A stretch of 64,000 nt of DNA from Pseudomonadota bacterium (GCA_021851405.1 JAJZDW010000005.1:1-64000); one strand, 5' to 3'. Positions 26,029-34,872 are shown, counted from the first letter of the stretch. The notes: generated from the sequence alone by a model not told the origin. Numbers and translations: made by a program.

Positions 26029-27066
26029 ATGAGGACCAGGCGCGCTCGAGTGGAATCGGACTACCGTTCTGCAGGACTGTTGCATGTCATTTTGCGCAGC
26101 TGTCGTCCGGAGCCACTGGTCCGGGATGAATCCGACTGGCGCAAGATGATCGAGAGCATCGACTCAATGCTGTTTTGGTGCGGTGGCCGGGTATTTGCCT
26201 GTCGCTGCGAGGCAGATCGGATCGATCTTGCGATTGAAGCTGCTGAAGTCCCGCTCGGAAGAATGTTTCGTTACGTCACGGTGCCATATGCGCTGCACTT
26301 CAATAGGACGCGCGGCAGCACGGGACGGGTGTTCAAGCGGCTGCGGACATTCCGTGTCCGTGACGCATTCAGAACGGAATTCGTGCTGTGGTTGCATCGC
26401 CCGCTGAGCGGGGCGGGCTGGACGGCCGATGCCGCCTATCAGGGCAGCGCGGTGCTTCCGTGGGTCGATACCCGAGCCGTGCTCGAGCAGCTCGGTCGGG
26501 GGCCCGGTGCGCTGCGCGAGTACCGACTGCTCAGAGCGCGGGGCGTAGAGGACGATCTGGTGCGGGCTTTTGCGTCTCCGAGCGGCGCGGCCCCGGGGAT
26601 TCGCGAGGTGTTCTGCCCGGCACGCGCGTTGCGCAAACGGCAGCAACAGGCGCTGCTGCGGTCGGTCGTGTGGTTCGTGGCCCGCCACGCGGGGTTTGCA
26701 CCGGAGCAGATGCCGGAGCGGTCCCGATCGCGGCGCATCTGTCGGGCACGCGCGCTCGTGACTCTGGTGGCGGTGCGCTGCGGGGTTTCGCTGACGGCGA
26801 TCGGTGATCTGCTGGCCCGTGATGAGAGCTCGCTGCAGGGCACGGTGCTGACTCTGCGCGCGCGTGATCCGCGCGGACTGCTGGGTGCGGCGGACGCGAT
26901 CTTGGCCCAAGTTCGGGGACGGCGAGAGACGGACGCGGCCGAAGAGGATTCGGCGGGGAAGGACGGAAAGAAGGCTGAGCCGGGGAAGAGCGAGACACCG
27001 GGGGCAGCGGAGGGGACCGAGGATGGGAAGCCGGTCGGGCCCGGCCGACCCAAGGGCGGCCGGTGA
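26029..27066 (+). CDS. Transposase-derived protein (Y1/RAYT-like fold, catalytic histidines lost)
   Basis: A 345-residue protein resembling REP-associated tyrosine transposases. LLHVILRS, then GRMFRYVTVPYALHFNRTRGSTGRVFKRLRTF correspond to the conserved core. The place of the usual HxH pair (HUH motif) reads C-E-A-D-R-I-D-L instead, so strand cleavage is unlikely. Residues about 215-290 form a helix-rich DNA-binding region of the DnaA C-terminal/HTH kind often fused to these proteins (LVAVRCGVSLTAIGDLLARDESSLQG). A charged Lys/Glu/Gly/Pro tail ends the protein. The ATG at 26029 follows gggggc; an earlier start at 25945 is possible. It overlaps the exporter gene by 4 bases, suggesting one operon and possibly a domesticated regulator role. 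Confidence 0.65.
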   Translation: MRTRRARVESDYRSAGLLHVILRSCRPEPLVRDESDWRKMIESIDSMLFWCGGRVFACRCEADRIDLAIEAAEVPLGRMFRYVTVPYALHFNRTRGSTGRVFKRLRTFRVRDAFRTEFVLWLHRPLSGAGWTADAAYQGSAVLPWVDTRAVLEQLGRGPGALREYRLLRARGVEDDLVRAFASPSGAAPGIREVFCPARALRKRQQQALLRSVVWFVARHAGFAPEQMPERSRSRRICRARALVTLVAVRCGVSLTAIGDLLARDESSLQGTVLTLRARDPRGLLGAADAILAQVRGRRETDAAEEDSAGKDGKKAEPGKSETPGAAEGTEDGKPVGPGRPKGGR

Positions 27067-28829
27067 CCTCTGAGTCCCGCCGGTGGCCGTGGCGGGAGGC
27101 GGTCGAGGTGGTCCGCGGCGAGGTGACGCCGTACGTCGTGCGGCGGTTGGCGCAGGTGCTGGTGCTGGTGGTGTTCGGCGCAGTGATGAACGCGTTGGGA
27201 CCTCTTGTCCTGAAGTGGCTCATCGATGGCGTGAGCGGGCAGAGACCTGCCCGGCTCGCGATCGGCGTGCTCGTTGGACTGTATGCGGGGAGCCAGTGGC
27301 TAGGGCGTTCGAGCGCGGAACTGCGTGCGCTCCAATACGCGCGGGCGGAGCGGCGGATCCTTCGAACCCTCAACGAGCGGCTGTTCGCGCACGTGCTGTC
27401 TCTGCCGTTGCGCTATCACTTGATGCGTCAGACCGGTGCGGTGAGTCAGACGATCGAGAACGGGCTCGAAGGCGTGCGCCTGATCCTGCATCACCTGGTG
27501 TTCACCGTGCTGCCGGTGTGCGCAGAGCTACTGCTCGCCGGGTTCGTGCTCTATCGATTGCACCAGCCGGTGTTCCTCGGGCTCTTCTCTGGGGCCGCGC
27601 TCTGCTATGCCGTCGTCTTCGGTCGATCCGCGCGCCACATCGGCGACAGTGCTCGCGAGGCGGCCGCCACGCGGGTCGCCGCCGGTGCCGTCATGACCGA
27701 CGGACTGCTGAACGTCGAGACCGTGAAGGCCTTCGGAGCGGAATCGCTGGTGCGCGGCAAGGCCGGTCGAGCGCTCGAGCGCAGCGAGGCGGCGTGGATT
27801 CAGTTCTACCGTCGCTACGCCCGCAACGGGTTGGCGGTGGCCGCAGTGTTCACGGCGTTCCTGGCGGCGGCGATGGCCTATGCGGTGCGTGCCGTGCACG
27901 CGGGCCGCCTCACCCTCGGCGGCTTCGTGCTCGTCACTACCTACATGCTGCAATTGGTGCGTCCGGCCGAGATGCTCGGTTTCGGGGTGCAAGGGTTTGC
28001 GCAAGGCGCCGCGTTGCTCGAGAAGGCGATGGCGCTGCTCTCGGTCGTACCGGAGTCGCGGACCGGTGCGCCGGTACCGAAGACGCTCGACGGCGGGATC
28101 GAGTTCGAGCGGGTGACGCTGCGCTATGCCCCGGGCCGAGCGGCGCTCGAGTCGCTCAGTTTCACGGTGGGCGCGGGCGCGACCCTCGGAATCGTCGGCG
28201 AGAGCGGTTCGGGGAAATCTTCCATCGTGAGGCTGCTGCTGCGACTGATCGAGCCGGAGAGCGGCGTGATCCGCCTCGGCGGTCTTGCGCTCACCGAAGT
28301 CTCGCCGGGGGCGCTGCGCGGTGCGATCGCGGTGGTGCCGCAGGATGTGGTGCTGTTCGATGACACGATCGAGTTCAACATCACGGTCGCAAAGCCGCAG
28401 GCGAGCCGAGAGGAGGTGCAGCAAGCGGTGCGGATTGCGCAGCTCGAAGAGTTCGTCGCAGCGCTGCCGGACCGATATGACACCGTCGTCGGGGAGCGGG
28501 GAGTGCGGATCTCGGGCGGAGAGCGCCAGCGGATCGCGATTGCGCGGGCGGCACTGCGCCGCCCGCTCGTGTATGTTTTCGATGAGGCGACCTCGGCGCT
28601 CGACAGCCGCACCGAGCAGGCGGTTCTCACCGGTCTGCGCGCGGCGGCGGGCTCGGCCACAACGGTGCTGATCGCCCATCGCCTGGCGAGCGTCGTGCAG
28701 GCGCAGTGCATTCTGGTGTTGCAGGGCGGACGCGTGATCGAGTGTGGCCGCCACGAGGCGCTGCTGCAGGCCGAAGGACGATATGCCGCGCTGTGGGCGG
28801 CCCAGCACCCGGGTGCAGCGGCGGCGTGA
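27063..28829 (+). CDS. ABC exporter (fused membrane and ATPase domains), lasso set 2
   Basis: A 588-residue half-transporter of the Atm1/McjD-like exporter type. Residues 1-330 hold about six transmembrane helices. The nucleotide-binding domain (from about 340) has Walker A GESGSGKSS, Q-loop VVPQDVVLF, signature ISGGERQRIAIAR and Walker B VYVFDEATSALD. In lasso clusters such dimeric exporters pump out the mature peptide and give self-immunity. No N-terminal C39 peptidase domain is present, consistent with leader removal by the B proteins. GTG start overlaps the preceding gene. It is the only exporter in the locus, so it may serve both peptides. B2 follows after 146 bp. Confidence 0.9.
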   Translation: MTSESRRWPWREAVEVVRGEVTPYVVRRLAQVLVLVVFGAVMNALGPLVLKWLIDGVSGQRPARLAIGVLVGLYAGSQWLGRSSAELRALQYARAERRILRTLNERLFAHVLSLPLRYHLMRQTGAVSQTIENGLEGVRLILHHLVFTVLPVCAELLLAGFVLYRLHQPVFLGLFSGAALCYAVVFGRSARHIGDSAREAAATRVAAGAVMTDGLLNVETVKAFGAESLVRGKAGRALERSEAAWIQFYRRYARNGLAVAAVFTAFLAAAMAYAVRAVHAGRLTLGGFVLVTTYMLQLVRPAEMLGFGVQGFAQGAALLEKAMALLSVVPESRTGAPVPKTLDGGIEFERVTLRYAPGRAALESLSFTVGAGATLGIVGESGSGKSSIVRLLLRLIEPESGVIRLGGLALTEVSPGALRGAIAVVPQDVVLFDDTIEFNITVAKPQASREEVQQAVRIAQLEEFVAALPDRYDTVVGERGVRISGGERQRIAIARAALRRPLVYVFDEATSALDSRTEQAVLTGLRAAAGSATTVLIAHRLASVVQAQCILVLQGGRVIECGRHEALLQAEGRYAALWAAQHPGAAAA

Positions 28830-28869
28830 GCCGCGTCCCGTGAGGGGTGAACCGCCCGCGTGCCATTTC

Positions 28870-28885
28870 TGACCCAAGACGGCAG
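28870..28885 (+). repeat. Shared motif TGACCCAAGACnnCAG, copy 2
   Basis: Second copy of the motif seen at 17749-17764, here 90 bp before the B2 start within the 146-bp gap between the exporter and B2. No third lasso precursor was recognised in this gap. Confidence 0.35.
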
Positions 28886-28975
28886 AAATGACGGTGTCGG
28901 CGGCGCGGCGGCCGTGTTACAGATGTGCACGCAAAGGAGGCCCGCGGAACGGGTCTGGCGGGACAGAGGAGGCAT

Positions 28976-29698
28976 ATGCATCAGGGCACGGAATTTGTGT
29001 GGGCGGAGCCGTATTGGCTGGCGCAGCATGTCCACCTCGCCTTGTACGGCAATCATGCGGTCCTGATGGATCTGCGGCGCAACCGCTACCTTGCGGTGCA
29101 GCCGGCCGCGCGGCTGGCGGGTTGGATCGCAGCGTGGCCACTGCCGGCCGTACGGGCGCCCGGCGCCCCGCCGGCGGTTCTGGGCCGGCTGGTCGAGCAC
29201 GGGATGCTGGTGCGTGAGCGTGGCGCCGGTCATGCGGCGACGCCGGTCGTGAACGCTTTGCCCGAGCGCACGCTGCTCGAGTTCGATTTCGATGCGCCGC
29301 CGCGGCCGAACGGGCGCGACCTGCGCCGCGCCGCATGGGCCTGTGCCGCGGCGGCGAGCGCCCTGAAACTTTGGCCGATGTACACGGTGCTCGAGCAGCT
29401 GCGCCGGCGCCGCCCCACCACCGCGCCGCCCGGCGCGCGATTCGATGTTGGGCATGCACAGGCCCTGGTGCGCCGATTCGTGCATCTGCGGCCGTGGTTC
29501 TACAGCGCGCGCGGCGCCTGTCTGCTCGACTCGCTGGCGCTCCTGACCTTTCTTGCCGAGTACGGCCTGCACCCGCATTGGGTCTTTGGCGTGCGCACCG
29601 CACCGTTTCACGCGCACTGCTGGGTGCAGGACGGGGAGGTCCTGTTCAACGATGCGCCCGATCGTGTGCGCCAGTACGCGCCCATCCTCAGGATCTGA
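28976..29698 (+). CDS. Lasso B protein 2 (fused RRE and leader protease)
   Basis: A 240-residue fusion like B1. The N-terminal RRE reads LYGNHAVLMDLRRNRYLAV (about residues 22-41). The transglutaminase-like protease has Cys182 (GACLLDSLALL), His214 (FHAHCW) and Asp226 (VLFND). The ATG at 28976 has agaggaggc just upstream and is preferred over a frame reaching 28925. It would bind and cleave the A2 leader. C2 starts 2 bases after its stop. Very high GC with strong G/C third positions, in contrast with B1. Confidence 0.92.
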   Translation: MHQGTEFVWAEPYWLAQHVHLALYGNHAVLMDLRRNRYLAVQPAARLAGWIAAWPLPAVRAPGAPPAVLGRLVEHGMLVRERGAGHAATPVVNALPERTLLEFDFDAPPRPNGRDLRRAAWACAAAASALKLWPMYTVLEQLRRRRPTTAPPGARFDVGHAQALVRRFVHLRPWFYSARGACLLDSLALLTFLAEYGLHPHWVFGVRTAPFHAHCWVQDGEVLFNDAPDRVRQYAPILRI

Positions 29699-29700
29699 TC

Positions 29701-31512
29701 GTGTTCCGCTACCTCGTATTCGTCTGGAACGACGCGGACGCCGCGGCGCGCGCGCAGGCGCAGACCGTGCTCGAAGGACCCGAGCAGCCGATTGGCACGT
29801 GGCGGACGGTCAGCCGAGGCGCCGGCTTCGAGGTGCGCTGCGTGGGCGAGTGGAGCTCGGGCAATGCCGCCCGGCACCTCGCGGGCGGGCGGGGCGTGGT
29901 GATGGGTGTGTTGTTCAAGCCTGACGGCGCGGGCATCTCGCGGCCCGCGCCGTCCGCCTTTGATGACCTGGAAAGCCGTTCGATCGCAGCGTCCGACGGC
30001 CGACGCCTCCTCGAGCGCTACTGGGGCCGCTACGTCGCGGTGCTCTTCGAGCCGGGTAGCGGCCGTGTCTGCGTCCTGCGCGATCCATCCGCCGGCCTGC
30101 CGTGCTACACGATGCGGCTCGGAGCGCTCGAGGTCTATTGCGCGTCGGTCACCGACGTGTTGCCGATGTGCGGGCGGAGGCTCAAGACAGACTGGGCGTA
30201 CGTTGCCGCCTGTCTCAGCCTGGTGCGCGAGCACAGCCGGCGCACCGGCCTTGAGGGCGTCTCGCAGCTGGTCGGCGGTGAGTGCGCCCGCCACCACGGC
30301 GGTGCGCTCCTGAGGGTCTGTCAGTGGGATCCACTCGAGATCGGCGCAGCGGCGCCCATCGAGGAACCCGAAGCGGCCGAGATGCTGCGTCGCTGCACCG
30401 AGGACGTGGTTCGCGCCTGGGGCTCGTGTTATCCGAGCGTGTTGGTATCGTTGTCGGGTGGTCTGGACTCGTCCATCATTCTCACAGCGCTCGCGGGCGG
30501 GCTGGCACCCCGGGTCGAGTGCTTCCACTACTATCCGCCGCACACGGATCTGGATGAGCGGCGCTTTGCGTATCTTGCGGCCAAGTCCGTTGGGCTCGGG
30601 CTGATCGAGCGCATCCGACCGCTCGGGGTGGATCTGCGGCCGTTGCACACGCTCATCCCGAGTGCCGAGCCCACCAACTACTTGTTCTATCTCGAGCACA
30701 GCCGCCGCGAGGCGATGCTCGCAGCGGAGCGCGGCGCTGCCGCGCTGTTCATCGGATATGGTGGGGATCAACTCTTTTATCAGGAGCGCGCCGAATGGGC
30801 GCCGGCGGAGCTGCTGCGCCGGCGCGGGCTGAGTCCGAAGGTGCTGCGTGCGCTGCTGGATGCGGCACGCGTCGATGACCTGTCGGTCTGGCGTGTCCTC
30901 GGGGTGACGGTCCGCGAGGTGCTGGGTGCTGAGCGTTGGAGCCCGCTTCGCGAGGGCGGACGCGAGCGGCCGCTGCTCGCGCCCGAGACGCTGCGCCAGG
31001 CGCTCGACGCAGCAGCCTGTTTGCATCCGCTTGCGCATCGACACGCCGAGGCGTCGAGTGCCAAGCGTTGGCATGCGCACCAGGTGCTAGCGCCGTTCGA
31101 CGCATACGATCCCTTCGCCGCGCCCGGCGATGCGGATCGGATTGCGCCGCTGGTGGCCCAGCCGTTGATCGAGGTGTGTCTGCGTATCGCGCCAGCGATC
31201 CACACGGCCGGTGGCTGGGGCCGGGCGCTTGCGCGGCGCGCGTTCCACGATGCGCTGCCGGCGCCGATCCGCAACCGCCGCGACAAGGGCGGTATCGAGG
31301 CGCACGCGCGGATGACCGTGGAGCGCAACCGGCCGCTGTTGCGCGAACTGCTGATCGAGGGCGAGCTGGTGCGCGCCGGGCTGCTTCGGCGCGCGCCGTT
31401 GGAGCGGGCGCTCGGGGGCGGGGCGGAAATCAAGACTCAGTCCGGAGAATTGCTGGAGTACGCCAGCATGGAGGCATGGCTGCAGTGTTGGCGACGACAA
31501 GGCTCGTCATGA
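29701..31512 (+). CDS. Lasso cyclase C2 (asparagine-synthetase homologue)
   Basis: A 603-residue macrolactam synthetase homologous to C1. The N-terminal part starts MFRYLVFVWND and lacks the catalytic Cys of true glutaminases. The PP-loop SGGLDSS is at 252-258, and IGYGGDQLFY follows. It should activate the Asp9 side chain of the A2 core. The GTG at 29701 with agga 8 bases upstream is chosen because family similarity begins there; the frame is open back to 29335 over B2. Near-identical length to C1 (609) but clearly diverged. The TonB receptor follows immediately. Confidence 0.92.
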   Translation: MFRYLVFVWNDADAAARAQAQTVLEGPEQPIGTWRTVSRGAGFEVRCVGEWSSGNAARHLAGGRGVVMGVLFKPDGAGISRPAPSAFDDLESRSIAASDGRRLLERYWGRYVAVLFEPGSGRVCVLRDPSAGLPCYTMRLGALEVYCASVTDVLPMCGRRLKTDWAYVAACLSLVREHSRRTGLEGVSQLVGGECARHHGGALLRVCQWDPLEIGAAAPIEEPEAAEMLRRCTEDVVRAWGSCYPSVLVSLSGGLDSSIILTALAGGLAPRVECFHYYPPHTDLDERRFAYLAAKSVGLGLIERIRPLGVDLRPLHTLIPSAEPTNYLFYLEHSRREAMLAAERGAAALFIGYGGDQLFYQERAEWAPAELLRRRGLSPKVLRALLDAARVDDLSVWRVLGVTVREVLGAERWSPLREGGRERPLLAPETLRQALDAAACLHPLAHRHAEASSAKRWHAHQVLAPFDAYDPFAAPGDADRIAPLVAQPLIEVCLRIAPAIHTAGGWGRALARRAFHDALPAPIRNRRDKGGIEAHARMTVERNRPLLRELLIEGELVRAGLLRRAPLERALGGGAEIKTQSGELLEYASMEAWLQCWRRQGSS

Positions 31513-31554
31513 GTGCCCAACATGTGGCACACTGGCGTGCAGGCAGCAGGGATC

Positions 31555-34530
31555 ATGGACTATAACCAGCAAGCCTCCAGAGAGGGGACACAGGAGCGTG
31601 GCGCGGCGCGGCGGGTGCGTCGGGCGGCATGGATTGCGCTGGCGTTGACCCCCCTGGCCGCTCGCGCCTGGGCCGATGGTCCGGTGACTCAGTTCAATCT
31701 TCCCGCCGAGCCTCTGCCCCAGGCTGTCATCGATTTCTACCGTCAGTCGGGCGTGCAGGCGATTTACGCTGCAACACCCCAGGTGCAGCAGCTGAAGACC
31801 CACGCCGTCGCGGGCCGCATGGACAGCTCCGCGGCGCTCGAACGGATGCTGGCAGGCACCGGTCTCACCTTCTTCTTCGACACTTCCCGCTCGGTCATCA
31901 TCCGTCCGTTGGCCCGTCCGGGTCGCCCCGGGGTGCGACCCGATGCGGCGCGGGTGGCGACAGTGCCGCTTAAAAATCCGCAGCCGGATTTAAAGCCGGC
32001 GAACCTGCGGCCCGTGGAGGTCACCGGCAGTTTGATCAGCGGCGTCCGCTCGACCATTGCGCCGCTGGTGTATCTGCGTCGCGCGGATCTGGACCGCGCG
32101 GCCTATCCGAACGTGCAGCAGGCCTTGTATGCGCTACCGTTGGTGTCGCTGGAGGGGCCTCGCGAGGACCTCGGCGTCGACAACAACGATCAGTACGGTG
32201 CCGCGATCAACCTGCGCGGACTCGGCACCGGCGCGACGCTCGTCCTGGTGAACGGTCACCGCCAGCCGTTCGGTGGCCTGACCGGAGATTTCGTGGATGT
32301 TTCCACCATACCCTGGAGCGCCGTGCGACAGATCGAGGTGCTGCCGGACGGCGCCTCGGCGCTCTATGGCGCAGATGCGGTCGCTGGCGTCGTCAACATC
32401 ATCATGCGTGACAATTTCACCGGAGCGCAGTCCGAGGTGCGCTACGGGACGGCGGTCGGCGGCCGTGCCGAATGGATGGCCGCACAGCTGTTCGGGACTC
32501 GCTGGAGCAGCGGGCACGCCATGATGGACTATGAGTACTCCGATGCCACGCCGCTCGCGGCCGCGGCCCGCGCGTACGCGGCCAACGCGAATAAGATCCC
32601 CTACGGCGGCGCCAACTACGACTCGTACTATTCCAATCCAGGAAACGTCCTGGATCCGTTCACGCTGCAGCCGAGCTACGGCATCACCGCCGCCGGTCTG
32701 AGCCGGACTGTCAATCTGCAGAACCCCTTCACTTCGGCGCAGATTTTCCCCGACCGCATGGCGCAGGAGTTCTACGGTTCGGTGCGCCAGCGCATCGGCT
32801 CGAACGTCGAGCTGTTCGCGCAAGGCCGCTACACGGAGCGCAAGACCACGCTCAGCACCCGTCCAGATGCGACAGTGCTGCAGGTGCCGGCGAGCAATCC
32901 GTACTACGTCAATCCGTTTGCCGGCGTGCCCTATACGCTGGTGGCCTACAACTTTCTGCCGCTGCTCGGACCGACGCGCTTTGGCAGCACCACGCGGGTC
33001 TACACCGGCACGGCGGGGGCGACCATTCGTCTCGGGGACCGCTGGCAGATGACGGTGAGTGAGTCCGGCGGCAAGCAGATCCTCTCGGTGAACCAGTACG
33101 GCGTGGTCGATTCGGCGGCGGTGGCCGGATTGATGGGGAGCGCCAATCCGGCCACCGCCTTCAACCCCTTCGCAGTCGCCCCGACGGCCAATGCTGCGGT
33201 CGCGGCGGCCATTGCGCAGACCTACTTCGAGCATTCGGCCGCGGGAATCCAGTCGACCGATGCCGTGGCGAGCGGCCCGCTGATGCGCCTGCCGGCGGGG
33301 CGGGTGAAACTGGCCGTGGGGCTCGAGCGGCGCTCCGAGACGCTGGAGATCGCCCGGCCCGCCGCGCAACCTCTGCAGACCGTATCGTTGGTGCAGTCAT
33401 TCGACCGGCATGTCCTGTCGGTGTTCTCGCAGTTGCACGTGCCGCTGCTCGGTTCGGCCGGCCATCGGATGCTGACGCCACGGCTGATGCTCGATCTGGC
33501 CGGGCGCTACGATGACTACAGCGACTTCGGCGGCACGTTCAATCCCACGGCCCGCCTGCAGTGGACCGCGAATCCGTGGCTGAAGCTGCACGCCAGCTGG
33601 GGTCGCTCATACCGCGCCCCGAAACTGGATAATCTGTACGACACGTCGCAGAACATCGCCGGCCTCGTGTCGCTCCTCGATCCGAGTTCGCCGAGCGGGC
33701 GCTCCTTGGTGCTCGCCGAGCAGGGATCGAACCCGGCACTGCGCGAGGAGACGGCACGGACCTGGACGGCCGGTGTTGACCTCTCGCCGTGGCGCGGCGT
33801 GCAGTTCTCCTTCACCTACTACAATATCAACTACCGCAATCGCATCGAGCAGCCGGCCGCCGATGATCCGTTCGGCATTCTGCAGCACCAAGCCGAGTGG
33901 TCCGCGGTCATCAACCGTAATCCGACGCGCGCGCAGATCAATGCGATTTGCAACAGCTCGCAGTTCTTCGGTTCGGCCGAGTCCTGCCTGCTCAGTCAGC
34001 CGGTGGCGATCGTGGATCTGCGCTTGGCGAATCTCGCCACCACCCGCACCCGGGGACTGGACATCGAAGCGCTGCAGCACTTGTGGACTCGCTGGGGACA
34101 TTTTCAGGTGCAGGTGCGTGGGGAGGATGTGCTGGCGTTCACGCAGTCCGTGACGCCGAGTTCACCTGCGATCAGCATCCTCGACACCGTGGGCAATCCG
34201 CTGTCGGTGCGACTGCAGGGCACGCTCGCCTGGAGTCGGCACGGCGCCGCGGCGCCCGGGTGGGGCGGGGCGCTGATCGTGAACTACACCGGTGCGTACC
34301 ACAATCCCGGCAGCACGCTGCTGCCGCAGGTCGCGCAGTGGACCACGGTGGATGCCTATGCCCGCTACCGGCTGCAATCAACGCACCTGGGGCCGACGAC
34401 CGTGACGCTGAACGCGGTGAATCTGTTCGACCAAGCCCCGCCGTTCGTCGACAGTCTCTACGGCTACGACGTGGCCAATGTGCAGGCGCTCGGACGCGTC
34501 CTCAGCCTGCAGATCACGCAGCGCTGGTAG
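31555..34530 (+). CDS. STN-domain TonB-dependent receptor, lasso set 2
   Basis: A 991-residue outer-membrane receptor/transducer. A basic leader precedes the signal peptide (AAWIALALTPLAARAWA). The STN domain covers about residues 42-112 (FNLPAEPLPQAVIDFYRQSG). The plug contains VEVTGSLISG and LVLVNGHRQPFGG, and the barrel ends in SLQITQRW. It likely takes up the set 2 lasso peptide and signals to FecR2. The ATG at 31555 is used; GTG 31513, overlapping the C2 stop, is possible. The 3' end lies only 11 bp from the end of the oppositely oriented precursor A2. Confidence 0.9.
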   Translation: MDYNQQASREGTQERGAARRVRRAAWIALALTPLAARAWADGPVTQFNLPAEPLPQAVIDFYRQSGVQAIYAATPQVQQLKTHAVAGRMDSSAALERMLAGTGLTFFFDTSRSVIIRPLARPGRPGVRPDAARVATVPLKNPQPDLKPANLRPVEVTGSLISGVRSTIAPLVYLRRADLDRAAYPNVQQALYALPLVSLEGPREDLGVDNNDQYGAAINLRGLGTGATLVLVNGHRQPFGGLTGDFVDVSTIPWSAVRQIEVLPDGASALYGADAVAGVVNIIMRDNFTGAQSEVRYGTAVGGRAEWMAAQLFGTRWSSGHAMMDYEYSDATPLAAAARAYAANANKIPYGGANYDSYYSNPGNVLDPFTLQPSYGITAAGLSRTVNLQNPFTSAQIFPDRMAQEFYGSVRQRIGSNVELFAQGRYTERKTTLSTRPDATVLQVPASNPYYVNPFAGVPYTLVAYNFLPLLGPTRFGSTTRVYTGTAGATIRLGDRWQMTVSESGGKQILSVNQYGVVDSAAVAGLMGSANPATAFNPFAVAPTANAAVAAAIAQTYFEHSAAGIQSTDAVASGPLMRLPAGRVKLAVGLERRSETLEIARPAAQPLQTVSLVQSFDRHVLSVFSQLHVPLLGSAGHRMLTPRLMLDLAGRYDDYSDFGGTFNPTARLQWTANPWLKLHASWGRSYRAPKLDNLYDTSQNIAGLVSLLDPSSPSGRSLVLAEQGSNPALREETARTWTAGVDLSPWRGVQFSFTYYNINYRNRIEQPAADDPFGILQHQAEWSAVINRNPTRAQINAICNSSQFFGSAESCLLSQPVAIVDLRLANLATTRTRGLDIEALQHLWTRWGHFQVQVRGEDVLAFTQSVTPSSPAISILDTVGNPLSVRLQGTLAWSRHGAAAPGWGGALIVNYTGAYHNPGSTLLPQVAQWTTVDAYARYRLQSTHLGPTTVTLNAVNLFDQAPPFVDSLYGYDVANVQALGRVLSLQITQRW

Positions 34531-34541
34531 CTCGCACCGCC

Positions 34542-34703
34542 TCAGGTGTATTGCCAGCCCATGCCGGTGTCGTACTTGAAGCCGAGCAGTCCGCCCTGTG
34601 TCGCGGAGACCGGGTCGAGTTCGATGAGCTCAGCGGGTTCGTCGGCCGCTGCGGCCGCAGCGCCGGGATTCATCTCGGGTGTCTCGGGGGTCGGGGTGCT
34701 CAT
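34542..34703 (-). CDS. Lasso peptide precursor A2
   Basis: A 53-codon gene on the strand opposite to its likely enzymes. The 36-residue leader starts MSTPTPETPEMNPG, has an Ala run, and ends in ELIELDPVSATQ. The core is GGLLGFKYDTGMGWQYT (17 residues). Marks of a lasso precursor: Thr at leader -2, Gly at core 1, Asp at core 9 for a nine-residue ring, and bulky Trp14 and Tyr16 in the tail that could lock the thread. The ATG at 34703 has aggag 7 bases upstream. It faces away from the receptor and is divergent from the second sigma gene, so it probably has its own promoter in the 169-bp gap. Product not seen experimentally; the call rests on sequence pattern and context. Confidence 0.82.
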   Translation of the reverse strand: MSTPTPETPEMNPGAAAAAADEPAELIELDPVSATQGGLLGFKYDTGMGWQYT

Positions 34704-34798
34704 GACGTGGCTCCTGCTCAGGGGTGAAGAAGCGGGACGCAGAGAGGGTGCCCCTCGCGGGCGGGTGAGAACGGCTCAATCTTAGCGAGATGGGGGGG

Positions 34799-34833
34799 CC
34801 GCGAAAAATATTTTTGCGGCAGGAGGGGGGGGG
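34799..34833. repeat. AT-rich inverted repeat and G9 tract in the A2/sigma-2 divergent region
   Basis: A near-palindrome centred on gaaaaatatttttgc (34799-34819) is followed by a run of nine G (34825-34833), with a G7 run just before it at 34792-34798. It lies between divergent A2 and the sigma gene. Could be an AT-rich promoter element; the G tract could vary in length between cells. Confidence 0.45.
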
Positions 34834-34872
34834 AGGCCCTCCCGGTGCATCTTCAGTACCAAGGAATAGGGC

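Noticed and set aside
25449-26030. Open frames of 70-100 codons on both strands in the A1/Y1-like gap
   Set aside because: No recognisable domains, no convincing ribosome sites and no precursor marks; treated as regulatory DNA.
28860-29066. Short plus-strand frame in the exporter-B2 gap as a third lasso precursor
   Set aside because: It contains L-T-Q-D-G-R-N-D-G-V-G-G but has no Gly1 core with Thr(-2) and acid at 7-9, no good ribosome site, and it runs far into B2 in another frame.
34546-34785. Plus-strand open frame opposite A2
   Set aside because: No family similarity and no ribosome site; its codons are the complement of the much better supported A2 gene.
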